Below are positions 55,239 through 63,921 of a stretch of DNA of 64,000 nt, piece by piece. Below the pieces are notes generated by a model. That model ran no database searches and was not told the origin of the DNA. It saw nothing but the letters and a program-made list of their open reading frames with translations. Within the stretch, counting starts at the first letter, position 1. Every line of letters starts with the position of its first letter. The stretch is taken from contig NZ_CP012333.1 of the NCBI RefSeq assembly GCF_001263205.1, forward strand, positions 12,127,467 through 12,191,466, in the 5' to 3' direction. Both the position numbers and the translations under genes were made by a program. Source of the DNA: Labilithrix luteola. GTDB lineage: Bacteria > Myxococcota_A > Polyangia > Polyangiales > Polyangiaceae.

Positions 55239-55456
55239 TGGAGCCCCGCGTCGGTGAGACAGTCGTTGTACGGCTTGAAGCACTCAGGGCACGGAGTGCC
55301 GCCGTCGCAGACGGTCTTCTGACATGCTCGCGCGACGTCCTCGCACGCGTCGATCTGTCTCTGGTCGGAGACGACCTTGGCCCTGTCGGCCGGAGTGAAG
55401 ACCGCACCGCACGCCGCCAGGGCGAAGAGCGACGCGATGAACATGAGGCGCTTCAT
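55235..55456 (-). CDS. Small phage lipoprotein
   Basis: A 73-residue lipoprotein: signal LMFIASLFALAAC, then DQRQIDACEDVARACQKTVC and CPECFKPYNDC with six Cys residues in the mature part. Rz1-like outer-membrane spanins of phages are small lipoproteins near endolysin genes, so a spanin role is possible, but they are usually Pro-rich and Cys-poor. Start and stop overlap the neighbours. Confidence 0.65.
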   Translation of the reverse strand: MKRLMFIASLFALAACGAVFTPADRAKVVSDQRQIDACEDVARACQKTVCDGGTPCPECFKPYNDCLTDAGLQ

Positions 55457-55650
55457 TTCGTGTCCGGGGTGTTCTCCGAGTCGTCTGTGTTTTTGCTCTC
55501 CGCATCGATGCGGTGCAGCACGGCGGCCACCGCGACGGCGAGCGTTTGCGCGAGGCCTGCCGGCAGCTTGTCAGAAAGGCTGGGCGTTGCGAGCGCCGCG
55601 AGGACGCCTGCGCCGATTGCGGCGATGATGATTCGAGTGGTCTTGGACAT
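55453..55650 (-). CDS. Putative phage holin-like protein
   Basis: A 65-residue protein with an N-terminal hydrophobic helix (IIIAAIGAGVLAALA) and a second amphipathic to hydrophobic stretch (LAQTLAVAVAAVLHRI), ending in a charged, hydrophilic tail (DAESKNTDDSENTPDTK). Two helices and a charged tail near an endolysin fit a class II holin. It overlaps the lipoprotein gene by four bases. Confidence 0.6.
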   Translation of the reverse strand: MSKTTRIIIAAIGAGVLAALATPSLSDKLPAGLAQTLAVAVAAVLHRIDAESKNTDDSENTPDTK

Positions 55651-55674
55651 TGGACTCCCGGATTGATGCGTCCT

Positions 55675-57054
55675 TCAGACGCCAGTGACTCGAATGGCGC
55701 GCAGGACCGAGCCTGCTTTGACCGTCGAGGTGTCGCCGGCTGTGTTGCTCGCGATTTGGAGCGTTACATTCCCGTCCGCGCCCGCGACGATCGTTCCAAC
55801 AATACGGTCCGGACCGGACGTGGCGTACTGATGACTGAGGCTGCCGAGGTTGTTGAGGGAGGTGATGATACTGTATAGCGGCGTGGTGTTTGACGTGCTC
55901 GTGGTCAGGTACCACGCATTCTGAAGTGTCGATGCGGCTGGTGCGCCAATGGCAATCCTGATGCCGCTTGACGTCGAGCAAAGCATCGTCACTTCGATTT
56001 CAAACCGCCACTTCTCACCGTTCTTGACGGCAAAGGTCAGATTGGTCGATGTCGCGGTGGCCGCAGTGGTCGTGAAGTCGGCATTCAGCGTCTTGGCGAC
56101 CTCGCTTATCCAGCCGACATTCCCAGCCAGGTCGACCGCCTGGGGGTGGCCGGAGGAGGAGAAGAGCGCGCTCTGACCCGAGGCTGCTGTCGGCGCGCTC
56201 GAGTCGAGCATGAGCGTCGGCACAAACAGCTTCATGCTCGTCGACGATGCCTGGAACGTTGTTGTGCTGCCGTTTTGAGTAAAGGCGACGATGCCGGTCG
56301 CCTGTGGCGCATTGACAGATGCGTTGATCCCATCGCTGTACAGGACGGGGTTGCTCGCCGTCGGAGCGGTCGCCTGGGGCAGGCAGTAGAAGGCGCCAAA
56401 GGTTGATGTCAGGCCAACAAGCGGTCTGACGTGGCAGGCGAAATCAGTGCCCGTCCCCGCCTTGAGGCTCGTAGAGATTGTAGCTGCTCCGGTCGTGAGC
56501 GCCCCCGTTGTCGCGACGTTCTGACTGCCGAAGTCCGGCGCCACCTTCGTGCCCGCAATCGCTGCCGTCGCGCTGACATCGGCGTTCACGATCGCCGCCG
56601 CCACCGGGACACCGCCCGCGAACTTGAGCACGCCCGTGTAGCTCGCCGCGGATGCCCCAAGGCCGCCGTTCGCTGCTGGCAAGATGCCTGACACTTCCGA
56701 GGTCAGAACAACGGGTCCTGTGGTCCCCCAGTTCCCGCCAGTGACGTGCGCGATGCCGGTCCCTGTCGGAGTTGTCCCCGGCGGTCCAACGGGGCCTTGC
56801 GGACCGGGGTCTCCCTGAGGCCCTTGCGCGCCCGTTGCACCGGTTGCCCCCTGTGCACCAGTGGCGCCGGTTGCACCTTGTGACCCAGTATCCCCCTTCG
56901 GGCCCTGTGCGCCAGTGGCGCCAATCGAGCCTTGCGGGCCAGTGGCACCCGTCGCGCCTTGCGGGCCAATCGGGCCCTGAATCCCCTGCGGGCCCTGAAT
57001 ACCTTGGATGCCCTGCGGTCCAGACTTTAGCTGAACAACAACGACATTACTCAT
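55675..57054 (-). CDS. Collagen-like phage tail fibre protein
   Basis: A 459-residue fibre. Residues 12-93 are about 27 uninterrupted G-X-Y triplets (GPQGIQGIQGPQGIQG, GATGATGPQGSIGATG), a collagen-like triple-helical shaft. After a GTTPTGTG hinge comes a distal region of beta-strand repeats rich in Ala/Thr/Ser/Gly (LPAANGGLGASAASYTG and LTTGAATISTSLKAGTGTDF). The C-terminal part (TLNADFTTTAATATSTNLTFAVKNGEKWRF) is a receptor-type tip. GXY shafts occur in fibres of several phage groups. Start overlaps the next gene by four bases. Confidence 0.85.
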   Translation of the reverse strand: MSNVVVVQLKSGPQGIQGIQGPQGIQGPIGPQGATGATGPQGSIGATGAQGPKGDTGSQGATGATGAQGATGATGAQGPQGDPGPQGPVGPPGTTPTGTGIAHVTGGNWGTTGPVVLTSEVSGILPAANGGLGASAASYTGVLKFAGGVPVAAAIVNADVSATAAIAGTKVAPDFGSQNVATTGALTTGAATISTSLKAGTGTDFACHVRPLVGLTSTFGAFYCLPQATAPTASNPVLYSDGINASVNAPQATGIVAFTQNGSTTTFQASSTSMKLFVPTLMLDSSAPTAASGQSALFSSSGHPQAVDLAGNVGWISEVAKTLNADFTTTAATATSTNLTFAVKNGEKWRFEIEVTMLCSTSSGIRIAIGAPAASTLQNAWYLTTSTSNTTPLYSIITSLNNLGSLSHQYATSGPDRIVGTIVAGADGNVTLQIASNTAGDTSTVKAGSVLRAIRVTGV

Positions 57055-57485
57055 CGGGACACCGTGGGGAGTAGATCGAACTGTCCAGCCATCAGCATCA
57101 TCGTCGCGCCATCGGACTTATCAATAAGCAGGTCGTAATACCCGCCCGAGTACGCGACGCCGCCGTTCATCGCGAGCGATGCCGAACTCGTAATCATGAT
57201 CTCGATACCGTTGTTGACCGAAGGCATCGGAGGGCCTGGACTGAACGTGTCCGCGATGAATGTGAGGCCTCCGCCCGCGATGAGTGACATAATCTGCGCA
57301 GAGGCGGAGTCAGGGGCGACGCGCGCGACCATGCGCGCGTGGCTCCATCCCGTGAAGTCCATCGGCACGAGGTCCTTTGGGTCCGTCGAGCCGCTGGCAG
57401 GCTGCGTGAAAAACACGAAGCGAGCTTTGAAGTCGACCCCCTGCCATACCTGCAGTCTCTTCGTCGCGAGCGGGCCGCCAGACAT
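57051..57485 (-). CDS. Phage protein preceding the tail fibre
   Basis: A 144-residue protein from the ATG at 57485, which shares one base with the upstream stop (TGATG). It has LQVWQGVDFKARFVFFTQPA, VPMDFTGWSHARMVARV, and GGYYDLLIDKSDGATMMLM; the pattern of a beta-strand-rich small structural protein. I do not recognise a named family. Position beside the fibre suggests a virion or fibre-attachment role. Confidence 0.62.
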   Translation of the reverse strand: MSGGPLATKRLQVWQGVDFKARFVFFTQPASGSTDPKDLVPMDFTGWSHARMVARVAPDSASAQIMSLIAGGGLTFIADTFSPGPPMPSVNNGIEIMITSSASLAMNGGVAYSGGYYDLLIDKSDGATMMLMAGQFDLLPTVSR

Positions 57486-57952
57486 CAGGCGTCGTCCGGG
57501 CTGCTCTGATAGATACGTGCGTTGCCGGCGGCGCTGCCGACGAGGCCGAGGAAGTTGTCGACGCTCGCCTGCAGGAGGAATCGCTCCTTCGTGCCCGCCT
57601 TGATCACGTAACACGTGCCCGCTGCGCCGGTATAGACGCCGGAGGCCACGGTTCCTGATGCGGTGAGCGAAGGCGCGTTGCCGCCCGACACGAGCGCGCT
57701 CGTCGCGCCAAACACCACGCCGAGGTCGGCGGTGTCGGCCTCGATGGTGAGGTAGTTGCGCGTCAGGCTCTTCGGGTCCTGGCCGCTCACCTGCGGGTCC
57801 TTCTTTGCCTGTGAAATACCGCGCGTCAGGTCGATGTACGTCGCAGCCGCCGAGACCGCGATGACAGCGACCTGGCCAGGAACGCCGGCAGCCGCGAACG
57901 CACGCGGCGCCGAGACGAAGTCGATCTTTCGAGAGGCTACGGGAGCGGGCAT
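57485..57952 (-). CDS. Phage structural protein
   Basis: A 155-residue protein with no signal peptide. It has VAVIAVSAAATYIDLTRGIS, a beta-rich middle (YLTIEADTADLGVVFGATSAL) and AAGTCYVIKAGTKERFLLQA. The strand-rich composition is compatible with a decoration or tail-associated protein. No family is recognised. It lies between the repeat-bearing large protein and the fibre genes. Confidence 0.62.
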   Translation of the reverse strand: MPAPVASRKIDFVSAPRAFAAAGVPGQVAVIAVSAAATYIDLTRGISQAKKDPQVSGQDPKSLTRNYLTIEADTADLGVVFGATSALVSGGNAPSLTASGTVASGVYTGAAGTCYVIKAGTKERFLLQASVDNFLGLVGSAAGNARIYQSSPDDA

Positions 57953-57962
57953 GCAGGTCCTT

Positions 57963-60900
57963 TCACTTCAGTGATGTGTTGTCGGCGAACTTGATGGTGT
58001 GTCCTGGCTTTTGAGGTTTCGGACCAGGACCGTAAGCCGCCTGGTAGGACTGGGCGCGTCTTGGGTCGATGAGGGGCTCATCAAAAACTAGTCGCGCATA
58101 CGGGCGCATGCTGGCCGCGATGGGCTTATTTCGATGTTCCGTCTCGTTTCTCAGCTTCTTTTGGGCGTCCTTGAACATGGCAGGGTTCGTGGCCTTCACA
58201 GCGTCCACGCCGTCCTTCGTCAGGTTGCCCTGGGCGAGCAGCAGGAGCATCAGCTCGGGGCGAACGACGAGGTCGAACTGGCGATTGAACCTCCCCTTCT
58301 GCGCCGGGGTGGGTTGCCACTGCTTTGCGTCCAGATGCGGGGTCAGCGCGTCGGGGCCGGGAGGCGGAGGCTTCGGGAGCGCGTCCATGAGGAAGGTGAT
58401 CGCCCGGAGCGTCGCCGTGTTGACCGACGCCGCGATGTCCGGGGAGGCCTTGTCGAGGGGCTTCGTGACGGAGTTGAGGTGCCCGAGGACTTCCTCGTGT
58501 TGCGCGGCGACGTTCAGAAGCTGCTGCCGGCGTTCCTCAAAGGTCTTGGGGCCGGCGATGGGCGGCGACTCGACCGGCTTGCCGTCCATGGCCTTGCGCA
58601 CCTGGTTCAGGCCGTGGTCGACGCGCTTCTGCACGCGGGCGTTCGCCTCCTGCATCGTCTGCATCACATGGTCGTTGCGCGCGACACTCGCGAGCTTGTC
58701 GAGCGTGTCAGCGACCATGAAGTCGAAGTGCGAGCGAATGACCTTCGAGGCGAGGCCGCCGAGGGCTTCGCCAGCGACGAAGCCGGCATGACCGCCAAGG
58801 AGCGCACCGGCACCGCCGAGGGCGTGCCCCGTCATCTTGTCGGTGAGCGAGAGGAACTGGTTAGTGCCGTTGGCGGCGACGCCGCGAGCGGCTGCCTTCT
58901 CCAACAAGAGTCCGCCCTGGTAGGCCTGCTTCGCTGCCTTGTAATCCCTGAGGAGCGTGCCGCCGGCCTCGTTCGCGACCTTGTCGGCGGCTTCCGTCAC
59001 GCGACCCTCGAGCCACGAGCGGATCTGCTTGAGGGCCACGGTCGGGGCCTTGTCGGCGCCCGGCGCAGCGTTCCAATTCGAGACCATGTCGTCGACGGTC
59101 ACGCGGAAGTCGCGCAGCTGCCGGAACGTGACCGACGCGTGGGGGTCGATCGCCCCGAGAGTGTCGTCCCACGCGCCCGTCGCGTCGAGGATGCGTCGGC
59201 GGAACGACTGGATCTCGCCCGTCGGCGCCGCCCTCTTGCGCAGCTCGTTCTGGATGGTCTCAAGCTGCGCGTCGATGTCCTCCACCTTGATGCGGGTCTT
59301 GCGCAGGGCGACGTCGTCGAGACGGTCGATGACGTTGTCCATCTGCTTGATGGCGTCCTTGCGGAGCAGCGGCGCGAGCTCGAGGATGTCCTCGCGTGTG
59401 CGCAGCTTGCGGCCGAGGAGTTGCTCCGCCTTCTCACGCGCGAGGCTGCCCACCTTCCACGCGCCGCCCGCGTAGCGGTTGGCCTCCGCCGTCATCTTCT
59501 GGGTCGGTCCTGCCGCGTGCCAGATGTGCTCGCCGGCTTTCTCCGAGAGCTTGGTGGCGATGTCGGAGTTGCCACCCAGCTTGCGCATGGCGCCCGTCAC
59601 GGCCTCCTTCGTGCCCTGCCCGAGCGCGCTGATGCCTCCTCCGAACACGCCGCCGAGCATCGCGCCGTGGACCATGGCGGACGCGATGCGCTCGCCGTTG
59701 AGATCTACGTTGTCCTGCAGGAATCCCTGCCCGACCTCATGCGCGGCGCTGAAGATGGCGCCTTCGGTCGCGCCGCGCGCAGCACCGATGACGGTCTTCT
59801 GCGCGATGCGCCCGAGTGCGGTCTCGGCCTCCGTGCCCACGATCTTGCGCACGACGTCCTCGACGGCCTGACCGAGGCCTTGGACGGCGCGCGTGGGCCC
59901 CAGGAGAGTGCTCTCTACGGCCTGACGCACGAGCCCCTTGCCAGCCGCCTGCGCGGCTGCTGCCTCAATTGCGGGCCCGCTTCGCATGGCCTCCGCCGCT
60001 GCGTTCGCCGCTTGCTGTAGTCGCTCAGCGACCTGCGCCTGCGTCTGCGGCATCGTCGCATCGGGAACGACGCCCATCACGCGCCCGATCACGCCCGTGT
60101 TCTGGGCCGCGTGCGTGCCGATGGCCTCCCATTCGGCAGCGGCCGTCGGGGACACACGTCCGCGTCGGACCCACGCGTCGACGACGCGTCGCGTATTCTC
60201 AGGAGACAGGCCCTCGAGCACACGCTGGCTCTCGGGCGTGAGGGTGCCGATGACCCTGCGGGCCTCCGGCGAGATGGCCTCACCGAGCATCTCCGGCCCC
60301 GGCAGCGCAGCGCGCGCCGCCCGATCGATGAACTCGCCTTCGTACGTCGGTACAAGCCCCGTCGGGCCAGGCAGTGCAGGCGGTGCGCCACCGGGCAGAC
60401 CGGGAGGGACGACCTCTCCGAGCGTCTCCCGCCCGGGAAGCAGCCCGCGCGGCGCTTGGTTGATGAACTCGCCTTCGTACGTCGGCACGAGGCCGGGAGT
60501 CTCTGGTAGCAAGGCGCGCGGCCCGCCGGGCAGCCCCGCCGGGGAAGGAACTGCCTCGCCGAGCGTCTCCGGGCCGGGAAGCAGCCCGCGAGGCGCTTGG
60601 TTGATGAACTCGCCTTCGTAGGTCGGTACAAGCCCTGGAGTCTCCGGCAGCGCCCGCGCACCGCCGGGAAGGCCCGGCAACTCCGCTGGAGGAGGGACGA
60701 TCTCTCCGGGCATCTCCGGACCACGGAACAGTCCGCGCGGTGCCTGGTCGAGGAACTCGCCCTCAAGCGGAGCGAGGCCTTCGGCTGCCCGCGCGCCGAC
60801 GCCCTCAAGTGGCGCTAGCGTCTCGGCGGCCCGTGCTCCGACGCTCTCTCCCTCCGTCAAGAGCAGTTTCTCGCCGGCCTTGAGGGCCGCGCGTGCCCGC

Positions 60901-61418
60901 TCACCGGCGCCGAGGAGCTTCACGCCGCCCTTCGCCGCGACGCGCTCCGCTTCGAGCGCCGCGAGGGCGGGTGTGGCGGTGCCTCCGGAGAGCGCGTCGA
61001 CCGCGATCGGCGCGATGAAGCCGGCGGCCTCGCCGAGGCCCGTCGCCGTCGGGTTGGCCTCCTGGCTCTTGCGAATGGTCTCGCGGACCTCCTTGCCTCC
61101 GAGCCCGCCGATGGCGGCGTTCGAGATGCCGAGTGTGGCGCTGTCGAGGGCGGCGGTGCCGAACGCGAGCGCGCCGTGGCCGGCGTCGCCGTAGCGCGCG
61201 TCGGTGTCAGCCTTGTCGTACTCAGCTTGCGAGACGACCTTCGCGCCCTTCCTGAGCGCGTTCTGCAGGCTCTCGATGGGCACTGAGCCGATCTCGCCGC
61301 CGACGCTGACGGGGATCTGCGTGCCTTCGGGGGCGCCGTACTGCCCCGACACCAGCGCGGCTTGCGCCTGGTCGTCGGGGACTTCGACTTGGTTGCCGTT
61401 ACGATCGAGTAGTTTCAA
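57963..61418 (-). CDS. Large phage virion protein with internal repeats
   Basis: A 1151-residue protein, too large for most tail proteins and typical of internal virion or ejection proteins of podovirus-like phages. The N-terminus (DRNGNQVEVPDDQAQAALVSGQYG) is followed by GALAFGTAALDSATLGISNAAIGGLGGKEV and a glycine-rich membrane-active-looking stretch. Residues about 210-390 hold four imperfect repeats of 45-49 residues around EGEF[IL][ND]QAPRGL. The middle is rich in long Ala/Glu/Lys helices (ETALGRIAQKTVIGAARGATEGAIFSAAHEVGQ), and further coiled-coil segments follow. Such proteins form a channel for DNA entry. No lytic domain is apparent. Confidence 0.8.
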   Translation of the reverse strand: MKLLDRNGNQVEVPDDQAQAALVSGQYGAPEGTQIPVSVGGEIGSVPIESLQNALRKGAKVVSQAEYDKADTDARYGDAGHGALAFGTAALDSATLGISNAAIGGLGGKEVRETIRKSQEANPTATGLGEAAGFIAPIAVDALSGGTATPALAALEAERVAAKGGVKLLGAGERARAALKAGEKLLLTEGESVGARAAETLAPLEGVGARAAEGLAPLEGEFLDQAPRGLFRGPEMPGEIVPPPAELPGLPGGARALPETPGLVPTYEGEFINQAPRGLLPGPETLGEAVPSPAGLPGGPRALLPETPGLVPTYEGEFINQAPRGLLPGRETLGEVVPPGLPGGAPPALPGPTGLVPTYEGEFIDRAARAALPGPEMLGEAISPEARRVIGTLTPESQRVLEGLSPENTRRVVDAWVRRGRVSPTAAAEWEAIGTHAAQNTGVIGRVMGVVPDATMPQTQAQVAERLQQAANAAAEAMRSGPAIEAAAAQAAGKGLVRQAVESTLLGPTRAVQGLGQAVEDVVRKIVGTEAETALGRIAQKTVIGAARGATEGAIFSAAHEVGQGFLQDNVDLNGERIASAMVHGAMLGGVFGGGISALGQGTKEAVTGAMRKLGGNSDIATKLSEKAGEHIWHAAGPTQKMTAEANRYAGGAWKVGSLAREKAEQLLGRKLRTREDILELAPLLRKDAIKQMDNVIDRLDDVALRKTRIKVEDIDAQLETIQNELRKRAAPTGEIQSFRRRILDATGAWDDTLGAIDPHASVTFRQLRDFRVTVDDMVSNWNAAPGADKAPTVALKQIRSWLEGRVTEAADKVANEAGGTLLRDYKAAKQAYQGGLLLEKAAARGVAANGTNQFLSLTDKMTGHALGGAGALLGGHAGFVAGEALGGLASKVIRSHFDFMVADTLDKLASVARNDHVMQTMQEANARVQKRVDHGLNQVRKAMDGKPVESPPIAGPKTFEERRQQLLNVAAQHEEVLGHLNSVTKPLDKASPDIAASVNTATLRAITFLMDALPKPPPPGPDALTPHLDAKQWQPTPAQKGRFNRQFDLVVRPELMLLLLAQGNLTKDGVDAVKATNPAMFKDAQKKLRNETEHRNKPIAASMRPYARLVFDEPLIDPRRAQSYQAAYGPGPKPQKPGHTIKFADNTSLK
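60264..60779. repeat. Four internal repeats of 135-147 bp
   Basis: Inside the 1151-residue gene the sequence GATGAACTCGCCTTCGTA recurs at 60327, 60462 and 60603, with a diverged copy at 60750. Spacings of 135, 141 and 147 bases keep the frame. Protein copies centre on EGEFINQAPRGLLPGPETLGE. Confidence 0.85.
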
Positions 61419-61487
61419 CCGTCCTGCTGGGTGGTCTCACGGCCTAGGGAAACTAGACGCCGAGAAGCGTCGGCGCCATTTCCGATG

Positions 61488-62033
61488 TCACGGAACGCGA
61501 CCTTCCATGCGCATCCGCGCGAGCTGCATCGGCGTCAGGACCTGCGAGTACGCCGGCGCAGGGTCAACGGCGGGGCGCCCTCGGTCGACGGCCTCCGTCT
61601 GCATCCTCGTGCGCTCCGTCTCCGCGTCGGCCCATCGGGCGATCTCCTCGAGCGTCGGCGGACGCGGCTTCGCAGCTGCCTTCGCAGGCGCACTCGCGCT
61701 CACCGTCCTTCGGCTGTACTTCGGCGCCGGCCCGGAGAGGCTCGGCCCTCCCGACGGCGCTTCCGCGTCGCTCTCGTAGTAGGCGCGCCCCTCAGGAGAG
61801 ACGCGCAGCTGCTGGCCGGCGGGGTCGTAGAGACCAACGACGTCGTCGCCGCCTCGCACCTTCGTGGCGAACCGCTGGACGGCGGTTTGCGGGCGCGACG
61901 CGGGTGCAGGTGCCTGTCCCCCGCTGGTCTTCTGCGCGAACCGCTGAACGGCTGTCGCAGGGGCACGCCCTCCGCCAGTCAGCACGTTTCCGTTGACCAG
62001 CGTGCGAACTTGCCGCGCCTCGTCTGGAGTCAA
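61488..62033 (-). CDS. C-terminal part of a frameshifted phage protein
   Basis: A 181-residue frame; as drawn it starts at a TTG, but its frame continues upstream as SEDPQFDQAAAEQFRKTGA to about 62097, where it becomes the continuation of the next gene if one G is added (GCGGCTC to GCGGGCTC). It contains two copies of A-V-Q-R-F-A-x-K (TAVQRFAQK, TAVQRFATK), a Pro/Ala/Lys-rich segment, and a C-terminal LTPMQLARMRMEGRVP. It would form the C-terminus of a roughly 830-residue virion protein. Confidence 0.65.
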   Translation of the reverse strand: MTPDEARQVRTLVNGNVLTGGGRAPATAVQRFAQKTSGGQAPAPASRPQTAVQRFATKVRGGDDVVGLYDPAGQQLRVSPEGRAYYESDAEAPSGGPSLSGPAPKYSRRTVSASAPAKAAAKPRPPTLEEIARWADAETERTRMQTEAVDRGRPAVDPAPAYSQVLTPMQLARMRMEGRVP

Positions 62034-63559
62034 CTGGATGGCCCCGGTCTTGCGGAACTGCTCCGCCGCCGCTTGATCGAACTGCGGGTCCTCTGAGCCG
62101 CGAGGATCGTCTTCCTGATCTCCTCATGGTGGTCGGGCTGCGAGAGCGCCTCCACGTCGCCACGGTACGGGGCGGTCTTCCTGAACGGCTCGGCCCACCG
62201 AGCAGCTGCCGCCCGCGTCCTATTCAAGCGCTCCTGCGCGGGAACGGACATCGGGACCCCCTTGCGGTCGTCCTGAAGAGGGCGCTCCTGTAGCTGCTTG
62301 CCGTTCGCCCCGTAGACCGGCAGCGAGTCCTCATCCGTGAGCTCGATGTCCGCTGCTGCCGCTGGCGCCGGTCGCTCCCTCGTCGTGACACCGTCAGGGC
62401 GCCCGTTGAGGCGTTTGCCGTCCTGCGTATATAGCGGCACCTCGGGGCCGACGTCGAAAGGCGCGGGTGCGGCGACGGGCGTGCCCATCGGCAAAACCAT
62501 CTCCGGCCCCCGCTCGCCGACGAGGACGGGCTGACCCTGCGCAACCGGGCCGCCTTCCGCGCGCGCCGCGATGCCGGGGAGGGTGACGCCAGCCTTGGTG
62601 AAGTCCTCCACGTGCTCAAACGGCCGAATCGCGACGAGCGCTCCACTCTGCAGAGCGACCGAGTTGACGAAGTCCTTCGCCATCTGGACTTTCTTGCGCG
62701 CGACCGCCTCGGTGTCGTACGGGTTCACCGCAAGCTTATGCAGTGCTTCAAGGACGGGCGGAGCAATACGGCCTTCGGAGTCCTTCAGCTGCTTGCCGAC
62801 GGAGCCCAGGACTTGCTGGTTGATGCCGTCGACCGCGACTGCATTCTGCGACGACTCCGGCATCAGGCGCTGAAAACCAGTGGAGTTGGCAATACCCGTC
62901 AACCAACCGGTCTTTTTTAGCACATCCGAATTCAGGATATTGTCGAACTGCTTGTTCTGCTCGGTGATGGTCGCCTGGATATCGGACTTGTCGTCCTTGT
63001 GCTTCGCGTTGGCGTCGATCTGCTTCGTCAGCGCGTGTTTCAGCAACTCACTGCGGTCCTTCGCAGTCAGGCCGAAGGCGTTGGGCGCTTCGGAGGTCTG
63101 CGTCGGCACCCACCTGTTTTCGTGATTGCCGCGATCGACCTTGCGCAGCTCGAGCTCCGCGTCGAGCTTCGCCGCCTGTGCCTTGACGATGTCCGACTGC
63201 GAAGCCTCCGCAACCGTCTGCACCTGCGTCTGGAGCGCCGTAATTGCGTAACCGTGAGCAAGGCGTTCGGCCTCGTCACGATTGCGCGTCTGCTCCATCG
63301 CCATCGAGTACATGTTGCGCATGTCGTTGAGGCGACCGCGCTTGTGCTCGTAGTTCGCCTTCTGCGCGTCGACGTCCGCACGGGCCATCGCGTCGAGTTG
63401 TTCGGCGATCTGATTGCTCGGCAGGTGCAGTGCCCCCTGCTGAACTGCGCCGAGCATGCGCGCGAGCGTCCACCGGACCTTCGTTACGGTGGACGCGTTG
63501 TGCCACATCCGGTCCGGATCGATCTCCTCGTTCGCGAGAGCGGCGGAGAACCGGTTCAT
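62030..63559 (-). CDS. Large phage virion protein, central part
   Basis: A 509-residue frame starting MNRFSAALANEEIDPDRMW. It is helical and rich in Gln/Ala/Lys (AEQLDAMARADVDAQKANYEHKRGRLNDMRN, AEASQSDIVKAQAAKLDAELELRKVDRG), then becomes Pro/Gly/Arg-rich. The last 20 codons (Arg/Ser-only) are out of frame with the true continuation. Upstream, the frame continues open with AQQSQAKSDEYLDK and QAQQGKDTSARA to about 63700, so the ATG at 63559 is an internal Met, not the start. It is the core of the frameshifted protein; the coiled-coil content fits an internal virion protein. Confidence 0.72.
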   Translation of the reverse strand: MNRFSAALANEEIDPDRMWHNASTVTKVRWTLARMLGAVQQGALHLPSNQIAEQLDAMARADVDAQKANYEHKRGRLNDMRNMYSMAMEQTRNRDEAERLAHGYAITALQTQVQTVAEASQSDIVKAQAAKLDAELELRKVDRGNHENRWVPTQTSEAPNAFGLTAKDRSELLKHALTKQIDANAKHKDDKSDIQATITEQNKQFDNILNSDVLKKTGWLTGIANSTGFQRLMPESSQNAVAVDGINQQVLGSVGKQLKDSEGRIAPPVLEALHKLAVNPYDTEAVARKKVQMAKDFVNSVALQSGALVAIRPFEHVEDFTKAGVTLPGIAARAEGGPVAQGQPVLVGERGPEMVLPMGTPVAAPAPFDVGPEVPLYTQDGKRLNGRPDGVTTRERPAPAAAADIELTDEDSLPVYGANGKQLQERPLQDDRKGVPMSVPAQERLNRTRAAAARWAEPFRKTAPYRGDVEALSQPDHHEEIRKTILAAQRTRSSIKRRRSSSARPGPSS

Positions 63560-63921
63560 CTTGTCGAGGTACTCGTCGCTCTTCGCCTGCGACTGTTGCG
63601 CACGAGCGCTGGTGTCCTTGCCCTGCTGCGCCTGCGCCTCGCTGACCCGCTGAGTAGCCGCCGCCTTATTCGCATAGCCCTGCGCCTCGGCGGCGTTGGC
63701 GCTCGCTCCGCCTTGCCGATGCTGTCGAGGGCGGCCTGTCCCGCCGCCTGCCGCTCCGGGCTCACGAGCCTCTCCTCGTGCGCCGCGCGCGACACGGTCC
63801 GCCCAGGCGCCAGCATTGCCATCGTCAAGGCGTCCATGCCGCCCGCGCCGTCGCCTCCTTCAGGCGTCAGGAACACGGCCTTGGACGCCGGCTTGTCCGT
63901 GATGGGCGTGGAGCCGGGCAC
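63556..63921 (-). CDS. N-terminal part of the frameshifted phage protein
   Basis: From the GTG at 63921 the frame reads PGSTPITDKPASKAVFLTPEG, LTMAMLAPGRTVSRAAHEE and QAAGQAALDSIGKA, protein-like to about 63703, after which it turns Arg-rich and is out of frame. With one added G near 63706 it joins NAAEAQGYANKAAATQRV and the central part. Upstream it also appears to join, with two further added Gs, ANFTPAELR and MSSNYHFGMSKE, the ATG at 63997. Confidence 0.6.
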   Translation of the reverse strand: MPGSTPITDKPASKAVFLTPEGGDGAGGMDALTMAMLAPGRTVSRAAHEERLVSPERQAAGQAALDSIGKAERAPTPPRRRAMRIRRRLLSGSARRRRSRARTPALVRNSRRRRATSTSTR

